Of a stretch of DNA of 5,370 nucleotides, positions 1-5,370 are shown piece by piece. Source of the stretch: Caulobacteraceae bacterium. GTDB lineage: Bacteria; Pseudomonadota; Alphaproteobacteria; Caulobacterales; Caulobacteraceae. The notes below the pieces were generated by a model. The model searched no databases and was not told the DNA's origin. It worked only from the letters and a program-made list of their open reading frames with translations. A program made the position numbers and the translations under genes. How positions within the stretch are numbered: the stretch's first letter is position 1; each line of letters starts with the position of its first letter. Location of the stretch: positions 1 to 5,370 of the forward strand of contig JANXWN010000087.1 of assembly GCA_025351125.1 (NCBI GenBank), read 5' to 3'.

Positions 1-1527
1 TTTGGCGCGTTCGCCAAGAGGGGTCTCCAATCCCTGCGGCAGGACCGCGAGGAAGCCATCGGCTTCGGCGGCGCGCAGGGCGGCGGCGATTTCTTTGGGA
101 CTGGCGCTTTCCCGACCAAACCGCAAATTATCCAAGGCCGACCCGGAAAACAGCGGCGCGTCCTGCGCCACCAGGGCGATGCGGGCTCGCACATCCGCCG
201 GATCGGCTTCGCGCAGATCAACGCCGTCAAGACGCACCACGCCGACCGTTGGATCGTAGAACCGCAGGAGCAGGCGAAATACCGTGGACTTGCCCGCGCC
301 GGATGGGCCGACAAGCGCGACCCGCTCACCGGGGTGAACAACCAAGTCAAAACCGTTCAGGGCGGGGAGCTCCGGGCGACCGGGGTAACGAAATTGCACC
401 GCTTCGAAAGCGATGGCGCCCTCGGCAGGGGTTGGCAGCGCGCGCGGATGGCTGGGAGCGGCAATGGTCGGCGCGGCATCGAGCAATTCGGCGATGCGCG
501 CCATGGCGCCGGAGGTTTTTTGTATATCCCCCCACGCTTCGCCCAGCGACCCCACGCCGCCGGCGGCCAGGATCGACAGCAAAACAAACTGCAAAAGGGC
601 TCCCGAGGTCATGGAGTGATCGACAAAGGTCGCCAGCGAAGCGCGCCAGAGGATTAGGCCAATGCCGCCCATCACCAGAACCATCACCAAAGCGGTCATG
701 CCAGCGCGCGCGGTAATGCGCGACAAGGATGTCCGGAACGCCGTTTCGACCGCTTCTCGAAATTGCGCCGTCGCGCTGCGCTCGCGCCCAAAAGCTTGCA
801 CCGTATCGAGAGCATCGAGGGTCTCTCCGGCATAGCCAATGGCGTCGGCGAAACGCTCCTGCGCCTTGATCGACAACCGCCGCACCTGGCGCCCCACACC
901 GAATAGCGGCGCGAGGATGAGCAGGGCCAGGAGGGCGACGAAGCCAGTTAGGGCGGGGCTGACGAACACCATGATGATCAAGGCGATGATGACGGTCAAA
1001 AAATTGCGCAGCGCGATTGAAATGGTCGAGCCGACCATGCTCTCGACGATGGTGAGGTCCGTCGTCATCCGCGACAGCACCTCGCCGGTGCGAATCTTCA
1101 GAAAATATGCCTGATCGAGCGTGACGACATGACCGTAAAGCGCGGCCCGCAGATCGGCCACGACCCTTTCGCCCAACTTGGTAATGAATAAAAACCGCGC
1201 GGCGGTGAAAAGCGACAGCGCAACCGCGACCACGGCCAACACCCCGAAATATCGACCGATTAAAGCCGCCGAGTGTGAGGCGATCCCTTTATCGGCCATC
1301 CAGCGCAACGCAAACGTCAGACCTGCCGTGGCCGAGGTTGAAAGCAGCAGAAAAAGGCTTGCCAGGGACGCGTCCCCCGTATGGGCGCGCACGAACGGGA
1401 TCAACCGCATCAGCGGTCTCAGATCGCGCTGTTTGGGGCGTCGGGCCGCCTCGGCGTCCAGGCCGGCCGCCAGGACCGCGCCCGCGCCGGGCCGACCACC
1501 GTCGGCCGCGTCGTTCTCGAGACTCAT
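1..1527 (-). CDS. MsbA-related ABC exporter half-transporter (TMD-NBD), 3' end cut by window edge
   Basis: Translating the minus strand from the ATG at 1527-1525 gives 509 uninterrupted residues to the window edge. After a hydrophilic, Ala/Gly-rich N-terminus (about 1-37) comes an ABC exporter membrane domain with hydrophobic segments near 55-75, 93-115, 173-190, 193-210, 276-296 and 308-325. Coupling-helix regions are recognisable (GEVLSRMTTDL at 148-158; ETLDALDTVQAFGRE at 235-249). The ATPase domain starts near 372, with A-loop Tyr381, Walker A GPSGAGKST at 407-415 and Q-loop Gln455. The sequence stops at GERAK (505-509), so the LSGGQ signature, Walker B and H-loop lie beyond the window; the family is usually about 590-620 residues. 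A weak Shine-Dalgarno AAGGG (complement of 1538-1542) sits 10 nt before the ATG. It is a homodimer-type half-transporter of the inner membrane, resembling the MsbA-related exporters common in alphaproteobacteria. The substrate cannot be read from sequence; lipid, peptide or drug export are all possible. It is divergent from rpmE. Confidence 0.92.
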   Translation of the reverse strand, partial: MSLENDAADGGRPGAGAVLAAGLDAEAARRPKQRDLRPLMRLIPFVRAHTGDASLASLFLLLSTSATAGLTFALRWMADKGIASHSAALIGRYFGVLAVVAVALSLFTAARFLFITKLGERVVADLRAALYGHVVTLDQAYFLKIRTGEVLSRMTTDLTIVESMVGSTISIALRNFLTVIIALIIMVFVSPALTGFVALLALLILAPLFGVGRQVRRLSIKAQERFADAIGYAGETLDALDTVQAFGRERSATAQFREAVETAFRTSLSRITARAGMTALVMVLVMGGIGLILWRASLATFVDHSMTSGALLQFVLLSILAAGGVGSLGEAWGDIQKTSGAMARIAELLDAAPTIAAPSHPRALPTPAEGAIAFEAVQFRYPGRPELPALNGFDLVVHPGERVALVGPSGAGKSTVFRLLLRFYDPTVGVVRLDGVDLREADPADVRARIALVAQDAPLFSGSALDNLRFGRESASPKEIAAALRAAEADGFLAVLPQGLETPLGERAK

Positions 1528-1540
1528 CCTACAACTACCC

Positions 1541-1570
1541 TTGCTTTAACCGTCCACCGTCGTGTATAGC
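1541..1570 (+). promoter_or_regulatory. candidate sigma-70-type promoter for rpmE
   Basis: TTGCTT at 1541-1546 and TATAGC at 1565-1570 are separated by 18 nt; shifting the -10 to GTATAG at 1564-1569 gives 17 nt. Both hexamers are partial matches to the housekeeping consensus, and this is the best pair I can see between the divergent starts. It would start transcription near 1577 and leave a leader of about 70 nt before the rpmE ATG. The -10 overlaps a TATACA read on the minus strand (complement of 1563-1568), which could serve the divergent transporter, but that strand shows no good -35. The call rests on motif matching only. Confidence 0.4.
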
Positions 1571-1590
1571 GCGCCGCTAATTTGGATTCG

Positions 1591-1602
1591 CCCGCCGGCG
1601 GG
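1591..1602. repeat. perfect 12-bp GC palindrome in the rpmE leader
   Basis: CCCGCCGGCGGG is its own reverse complement, with no spacer. It lies between the candidate rpmE promoter and the rpmE ATG, so it falls within the probable 5' leader. It may be a dyad for a DNA-binding protein or part of a leader hairpin. Short GC-only palindromes also occur by chance in GC-rich DNA, so the functional call is weak. Confidence 0.3.
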
Positions 1603-1645
1603 TCGTTACTCGCTCTCCAGCTGCTAAAGTCGGTTCGATCACATC

Positions 1646-1870
1646 ATGAAACAAGACACCCATCCCGACTATCACTTTATCACCGTGACGATGACCGATG
1701 GCACGAGCTATCAAACGCGCTCGACCTTCGGCAAGGCGGGTGCGAAGCTCAACCTCGATATTGATCCGAAAACCCATCCAGCGTGGACCGGCGGTAATCA
1801 ACATCTGCTTGATCGCGGCGGACGTGTCTCGCGCTTTACCGCCAAGTACGGCGGATTTATGAAAAAATAG
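1646..1870 (+). CDS. rpmE: 50S ribosomal protein bL31 (cysteine-free form)
   Basis: The 74-residue product matches bL31 along its length: the N-terminal [10 protein letters not shown], then [14 protein letters not shown] (about 18-31), LDIDP near 37-41, [13 protein letters not shown] near 44-56 and GGRVSRF near 58-64, ending in a basic tail. bL31 binds the large subunit and bridges it to the small-subunit head. The two CxxC-type zinc-ligand positions of the E. coli protein are not cysteines here, so this is the zinc-independent (C-) form, as is usual in alphaproteobacteria. The ATG at 1646 gives the conserved N-terminus. No good Shine-Dalgarno precedes it; the nearest purine run is AAAG at 1626-1629, which is too far and weak. 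It is divergent from the ABC exporter at 1-1527, and msbA follows after 65 bp on the same strand. Confidence 0.97.
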   Translation: MKQDTHPDYHFITVTMTDGTSYQTRSTFGKAGAKLNLDIDPKTHPAWTGGNQHLLDRGGRVSRFTAKYGGFMKK

Positions 1871-1882
1871 GCAGCGGCCTTC

Positions 1883-1910
1883 TTCGAAAACGAGCGCGGT
1901 CATTTTCGAA
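1883..1910. repeat. 8-bp inverted repeat between rpmE and msbA
   Basis: TTCGAAAA at 1883-1890 and TTTTCGAA at 1903-1910 are exact inverted copies around a 12-nt spacer. They start 13 nt after the rpmE stop and end 26 nt before the msbA start. The stem is AT-rich for this genome and is not followed by a T run, so a standard intrinsic terminator is unlikely. It could be a weak attenuator, a 3'-end processing hairpin or an operator dyad. The rest of the 65-bp gap shows no clear promoter. Confidence 0.35.
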
Positions 1911-1935
1911 TTCCGCGTCCCGCGTTAGGTCCCAA

Positions 1936-3750
1936 ATGACCTCCGACGCAAGATCGCCATCCCTGACGGATCGGGCCATTATGGTCCGCGTCGCGCGGTC
2001 CTATTTGGCGCCCCGTCGGCTCGGGCTGGCGACCGCACTCCTCTGCGCTGTCGTGTTCGCCGTGCTTTCGGGCCTCTTGGCCAACATCCTGCGACCTGCC
2101 ATCAACGGCCTCGGCCCGATGATCGGTGGAACCGCAAACGGTGTTTCGGCCGACCATGTTGCAAGCGCGTTTTACGCAATCCCCTTGATCGTGGTCGCCT
2201 TGGCGGCGGGGCGGACCTTGGCGGCGGTGATTCAGGCGATCCTGATGAATCGAATCGGCAATGGTTTGGTCGGGGACGTTCAAGTCGAACTGTTTGGCAA
2301 TCTGGTGCGCGCCGATCTCGCCCGCCTGCGCGCGGGTCATTCCGGCGGGTTCGTCTCGTCGGTTTTATATGACACCGGCCTACTGCGGGAAGCGGCCACC
2401 AGCGGCGCGGTCGCCCTGGTTCAACACAGCCTCACCTTGGTCGGAGCCGTGGTGGTGATGGTGATCAACGATTGGCGACTGAGCGGCCTCGTGCTCCTGG
2501 CCGCGCCGATTATCTCACTATTTTTGCGCGGTTTCATGCGACGTGCAACCGTCGCCGCGAGCGGCGCGATGCGGGCGACCGGAGCGCTGTCGAGCGCCAT
2601 CATGGAGGGTCTCGACGGCGTCCGCGTGGTGAAAATGGAGAACCGCGAGGCCTTTGAAACAGCGAGGGTCGCGGCGGTGGTCGCTCAGCGCCAGGATCAC
2701 ATCGTGAGCGGCGATAACGCGCGCGCGATAGCTGGACCTCTGTCGGACGGATTGATGATGAGCGTGGTGGCCGGGGTGCTGACCTATGAGGGCTGGCGGG
2801 CGGCGCACGGCCAGGCCAATCTAGGTGCTCTTTTGGCCTTCGTGGCCGCGCTGCTGATGGCCGGACAAGCCCTACGGCAGGTGTCCAATCTGATGACCGT
2901 GGTCAGCCAGGGTCTGGTCGCAGCGCGCCGGGTGTTCGACGCCCTCGACGTCGAAGCGGAGGTTCGCGACGAGGCCGGCGCCCCGGCCCTAACGGTCAGC
3001 GACGGTCTCGTTCGCTTCACGGATGTTCGATTTTCTTACGGTTCGGATTCCAGGGTCCTGGATGGTATCGATATCGAAGCGCGGCGCGGCGAAATTGTCG
3101 CCTTGGTAGGACCCTCGGGAGCGGGAAAATCGACCGTCTTAAACCTTATCCCGCGATTTTATGACGTCACCGGGGGCGGCCTGACCATCGACGGCCAGGA
3201 CGTGCGCCGGGTTTCCCTGACATCGCTGCGGGACAGCATTGCCTTGGTCACGCAAGAACCGTTTTTGTTCGACGACACAATCGCCGCGAACATTGGCTAC
3301 GCCAAGGCGCGGGCCACGCGGGCCGAGATCGCCGCCGCCGCCCGGGCGGCGGCGGCGCATGACTTCATCAGCAACTTTTCCGCCGGCTACGACACCCCGG
3401 TCGGGGAGGCGGGCGCGCGGCTTTCGGGCGGCCAACGCCAGAGAATCGCTATTGCCCGGGCCTTTCTAAAAGACGCGCCAATACTGCTGCTGGACGAAGC
3501 CACGAGCGCATTGGATGCGGAGAGCGAGGCTCAAGTGCAGGCGGCCTTGGCGCGGCTGATGGCCGGGCGCGCGACTTTGCTCATCGCGCATCGCCTCTCG
3601 ACGGTCCGCCACGCTCATCGCATCTATGTTTTGGAGGCCGGGCGCGTTGTCGAGGTTGGAACGCACGACAGCTTACTGGCGATCGGCGGTCTCTATGCGC
3701 GCTTGGCGGGGAGCCAAGACCTGGAGCACACCCCGGGGCTCGCGGGTTGA
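1936..3750 (+). CDS. msbA: MsbA-type lipid A flippase, ABC exporter (TMD-NBD)
   Basis: This 604-residue half-transporter would act as an inner-membrane homodimer that uses ATP to flip lipid A-core to the periplasmic leaflet. Six likely membrane segments lie near 29-50, 75-97, 155-177, 181-198, 265-287 and 296-318. The ATPase domain has A-loop Tyr368, Walker A GPSGAGKST at 392-400, Q-loop Gln440, signature LSGGQ at 496-500, Walker B ILLLDE at 516-521, D-loop SALD at 524-527 and H-loop His552, so all catalytic elements are intact. E. coli MsbA has 582 residues. The ATG at 1936 has AGG at 1927-1929 as a plausible ribosome site; the ATG at 1981 (Met16) is an alternative. The lipid A role rests mainly on context: the next two genes overlap it and belong to LPS assembly. 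MsbA has no unique motif, so another exported lipid is possible. An (Ala)4-Arg-(Ala)4 stretch at 466-474 is encoded by a long palindrome. Confidence 0.85.
   Translation: MTSDARSPSLTDRAIMVRVARSYLAPRRLGLATALLCAVVFAVLSGLLANILRPAINGLGPMIGGTANGVSADHVASAFYAIPLIVVALAAGRTLAAVIQAILMNRIGNGLVGDVQVELFGNLVRADLARLRAGHSGGFVSSVLYDTGLLREAATSGAVALVQHSLTLVGAVVVMVINDWRLSGLVLLAAPIISLFLRGFMRRATVAASGAMRATGALSSAIMEGLDGVRVVKMENREAFETARVAAVVAQRQDHIVSGDNARAIAGPLSDGLMMSVVAGVLTYEGWRAAHGQANLGALLAFVAALLMAGQALRQVSNLMTVVSQGLVAARRVFDALDVEAEVRDEAGAPALTVSDGLVRFTDVRFSYGSDSRVLDGIDIEARRGEIVALVGPSGAGKSTVLNLIPRFYDVTGGGLTIDGQDVRRVSLTSLRDSIALVTQEPFLFDDTIAANIGYAKARATRAEIAAAARAAAAHDFISNFSAGYDTPVGEAGARLSGGQRQRIAIARAFLKDAPILLLDEATSALDAESEAQVQAALARLMAGRATLLIAHRLSTVRHAHRIYVLEAGRVVEVGTHDSLLAIGGLYARLAGSQDLEHTPGLAG
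3330..3357. repeat. 28-bp perfect palindrome inside msbA
   Basis: The 28 bases are exactly self-complementary around a central CCCGGG at 3341-3346, with GCC repeats on the left and GGC repeats on the right. In the msbA frame it encodes most of Ala466-Ala474 with Arg470 at the centre, in the helical part of the ATPase domain just before the signature motif. The symmetry arises from pure GCC codons on one side and pure GCG codons on the other. It could form a very stable hairpin in mRNA or a cruciform in DNA. Confidence 0.9.
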
Positions 3751-4442
3751 AACCCCTCTTGCGCCGCCCCATTGTGCAAAGCCTGCTGGCCGCGGCGGTA
3801 TTTCTTTACATCGAACTTATCATCACCACCTTGCGCTGGCGGGTTGAAAATCGCGAGGGAACCGACGCGGCTATCACTCGGCAAGACGGTATGATCGGGT
3901 TGTTCTGGCATGGTCGTGTCGCCCACGCCATGGCCTGCCGACCCATCCTTAAATCGAAACCGCGTCGGGTCATGATATCGCTTTCGCGGGACGGAGATTT
4001 TATGGCCAAAGCGGCGCGATGGCTGCGTATTCCCACTCTGCGCGGTTCGACCGACAGGAGGGACGCGACGGCTTCGAAGAAAGGCGGCGCTGCGGCGTTT
4101 CGTGTCGCGCTGGCGGCCCTGAGGGCCGGCGACGTGCTTATCATGACCCCAGATGGCCCTCGCGGGCCCAACCAGATCATGCAGGTCGGCGCGGTGCAAT
4201 TGGCGCGCGCGGCGCAAGCGCCGGTATTTCTGATGGGTTTGGCGGCGGCTTGGTCATTGCGGCTGGGCAGTTGGGACGATGGGCGCTTGCCCTTGCCGTT
4301 TTCACGCGCCGCCTTGGTGCTTGAGGGACCATTGCGGGTTGGCCCTGACGATGACCTCGAGACAACGCGCTCCAATTGGCAAATCCGAATGTGCGCGGCC
4401 CAATCGCGCGCAGAGGATTGCCTGGTCGGGAAGTCGCGATGA
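3747..4442 (+). CDS. DUF374 lysophospholipid acyltransferase-like protein (possible lipid A acyltransferase)
   Basis: The 231-residue product belongs to the DUF374 branch of the PlsC/LPLAT-like acyltransferases. One hydrophobic N-terminal segment (about 9-29) probably anchors it to the inner membrane. Family landmarks are FWHGR at 53-57 with candidate catalytic His55, SLSRDGDF at 78-85, RGS at 99-101, KKGGAAAF at 111-118 and TPDGPRGP at 134-141. It probably transfers an acyl chain to a glycolipid. DUF374 members in Helicobacter and Campylobacter (LpxJ) add secondary acyl chains to lipid A, and the position between msbA and waaA fits such a role; the substrate remains inference. The chosen start is TTG at 3747, which overlaps the msbA TGA by 4 nt (TTGA) and follows purine-rich sequence. 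The GTG at 3774 is an alternative that would cut into the membrane segment. Its own TGA overlaps the next ATG. The length is normal for the family. Confidence 0.85.
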   Translation: MKPLLRRPIVQSLLAAAVFLYIELIITTLRWRVENREGTDAAITRQDGMIGLFWHGRVAHAMACRPILKSKPRRVMISLSRDGDFMAKAARWLRIPTLRGSTDRRDATASKKGGAAAFRVALAALRAGDVLIMTPDGPRGPNQIMQVGAVQLARAAQAPVFLMGLAAAWSLRLGSWDDGRLPLPFSRAALVLEGPLRVGPDDDLETTRSNWQIRMCAAQSRAEDCLVGKSR

Positions 4443-5370
4443 ACCGCCCGCGATCGCTGCAATTTTACCACTGGGCCACCGCTGTTTTGTCACCCGCGAT
4501 CGCCGTGTCGCTGCGCGCCCGCGCACGACATCGCAAAGAGGACCCTGACCGATTGCACGAACGGCTCGGGCGGCCATCGACGTCGCGGCCGTTCGGAGCC
4601 GTGGTTTGGCTGCACGCCGTCAGCGTCGGCGAGAGTCTCTCTTTGCTGCCTCTGATTGAGCGGTTCGGCGTCGAGCGACGGGACCTGACGATTTTGGTTA
4701 CCACGGGCACACGCGCCGCGACCGAGATGTTGGCGCCTCGACTGCCGCGCGGCACGATCCACCAATACGCGCCGATCGATACTCCCGCCGCGACCACGCG
4801 ATTTTTGCGATTCTGGGCGCCGACGCTCGCGGTGATTGCCGAAAGTGAGCTTTGGCCCAATTTAATTCTGACGGCGCGAGAGCACGGCGCTCGTTTGGCG
4901 CTGGTGTCCGCCGGAATGTCGGCGAAGAGCTTTGCCGGTTGGAGGCGGTTTCCAACGGCCGCCCGCGCGGTGTTGAGCGCGTTCGATCTCATTCTTGCCC
5001 GCAACGACGCGGCGGCTGATCGCTTGACCACCTTGGGGGGCCGCGTGACCGGTCTGGCCAACTTGAAATTCGGGGCCAATATCTTGCCCGTGGATGACAG
5101 TGTTTTAGGGCAAATGCGGGCCGGTTTTGCGGGGCGCCGCCTCATCTTGGCCGCGAGCACGCACGCGGGTGAAGACGAGATCGTACTCGACGCCTTTGGC
5201 GCGCGTCTTGGCCACGCCCTCGTCATCGCGCCCCGTCATCCCGAGCGCGGAGCGCGCATCGCGGCCCTTGCCGCGGCGCGCGGCTTACGCGCGGGACGCC
5301 GCAGCCTGGGCGGCGATCCCGCCGCTTGCGACGTCTTTATCGCTGATCGGTTGGGCGAGATGGGTCTTTG
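4439..5370 (+). CDS. waaA: 3-deoxy-D-manno-octulosonic acid (Kdo) transferase, 3' end cut by window edge
   Basis: From the ATG at 4439, which shares ATGA with the upstream stop, 310 codons run open to the window edge. WaaA (KdtA) is a membrane-associated GT-B glycosyltransferase of family GT30 that transfers Kdo from CMP-Kdo to the lipid A precursor. Landmarks are an N-terminal hydrophobic stretch (about 10-25), WLHAVSVGE at 57-65 with the presumed catalytic base Glu65, VTTGT at 87-91, YAPIDTP at 110-116, ESELWPN at 135-141, a NARxS-like site at 157-161, NLKF at 208-211, ASTHAGEDE at 239-247, APRHPER at 264-270 and ADRLGEMGL at 302-310. About 110 residues of the C-terminal domain are missing only because the window stops. 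Departures from the usual motifs are Ser157-Ala-Gly159 for Asn-Ala/Gly-Arg and GLANLKF for GxLKF. Whether it adds one or two Kdo residues cannot be read from sequence. Confidence 0.93.
   Translation, partial: MNRPRSLQFYHWATAVLSPAIAVSLRARARHRKEDPDRLHERLGRPSTSRPFGAVVWLHAVSVGESLSLLPLIERFGVERRDLTILVTTGTRAATEMLAPRLPRGTIHQYAPIDTPAATTRFLRFWAPTLAVIAESELWPNLILTAREHGARLALVSAGMSAKSFAGWRRFPTAARAVLSAFDLILARNDAAADRLTTLGGRVTGLANLKFGANILPVDDSVLGQMRAGFAGRRLILAASTHAGEDEIVLDAFGARLGHALVIAPRHPERGARIAALAAARGLRAGRRSLGGDPAACDVFIADRLGEMGL

Noticed and set aside
249..716. 155-residue plus-strand open frame, with others across 2-1580
   Set aside because: They lie over the minus-strand ABC exporter, whose 509-residue frame has Walker A and exporter loops. 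The plus frames are Arg/Pro-rich shadows.
1563..1591. Promoter for the minus-strand exporter
   Set aside because: A TATACA -10 is visible, but the -35 position reads GCGAAT, a poor match, so I did not call it as a feature.
1577..1903. 108-residue open frame antisense to rpmE
   Set aside because: It is a mirror of the rpmE coding frame, with no recognisable domain and no reason to outrank a clear bL31.
1883..1910. Intrinsic terminator for rpmE
   Set aside because: The stem is only 8 bp, not GC-rich, has a 12-nt loop and no following T run, so I list it only as an inverted repeat.
3806..4471. 221-residue open frame antisense to the DUF374 gene
   Set aside because: It has no family features and lies fully opposite a gene with strong motifs and coupled ends.
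4465..5226. 253-residue open frame antisense to waaA
   Set aside because: Its Arg/Ser/Ala-rich composition and position fully opposite waaA fit a GC-rich shadow frame; the plus strand has clear WaaA motifs.

Overview
The window is GC-rich, densely coding DNA from a Gram-negative bacterium, most likely an alphaproteobacterium, possibly Rhodospirillales-like. The clues are a cysteine-free bL31 with an alphaproteobacterial-type sequence ([28 protein letters not shown]), the order of the lipid A genes, and the style of the DUF374 protein. The genus assignment is inference. No RNA genes, insertion sequences or CRISPR arrays are visible.

Layout: (1) 1-1527, minus strand: a 509-residue, C-terminally cut portion of an ABC exporter half-transporter (membrane domain fused to ATPase), related to MsbA. 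(2) 1528-1645: a 118-bp divergent intergenic region with a plausible rpmE promoter and a perfect 12-bp palindrome in the leader. (3) 1646-1870, plus: rpmE, ribosomal protein bL31. (4) 1871-1935: a 65-bp gap with an 8-bp inverted repeat. (5) 1936-3750, plus: a complete MsbA-type lipid A flippase. (6) 3747-4442, plus: a DUF374 lysophospholipid-acyltransferase-like protein, starting with TTG inside the msbA stop. (7) 4439-5370, plus: waaA (kdtA), Kdo transferase, cut by the window end.

Genes 5 to 7 overlap by 4 nt each (TTGA, ATGA) and form a tight, probably translationally coupled unit for lipid A/LPS inner-core assembly. WaaA adds Kdo to the lipid A precursor, the DUF374 protein may add an acyl chain, and MsbA flips the product across the inner membrane. 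In related genomes lpxK often follows, but that lies outside this window.

Most of the window is ordinary housekeeping DNA. The points worth a second look are the DUF374 protein as a possible lipid A late acyltransferase, unusual substitutions in conserved WaaA motifs, a 28-bp perfect palindrome inside msbA, and two MsbA-related transporters flanking rpmE. I found no convincing evidence of a wholly new system.
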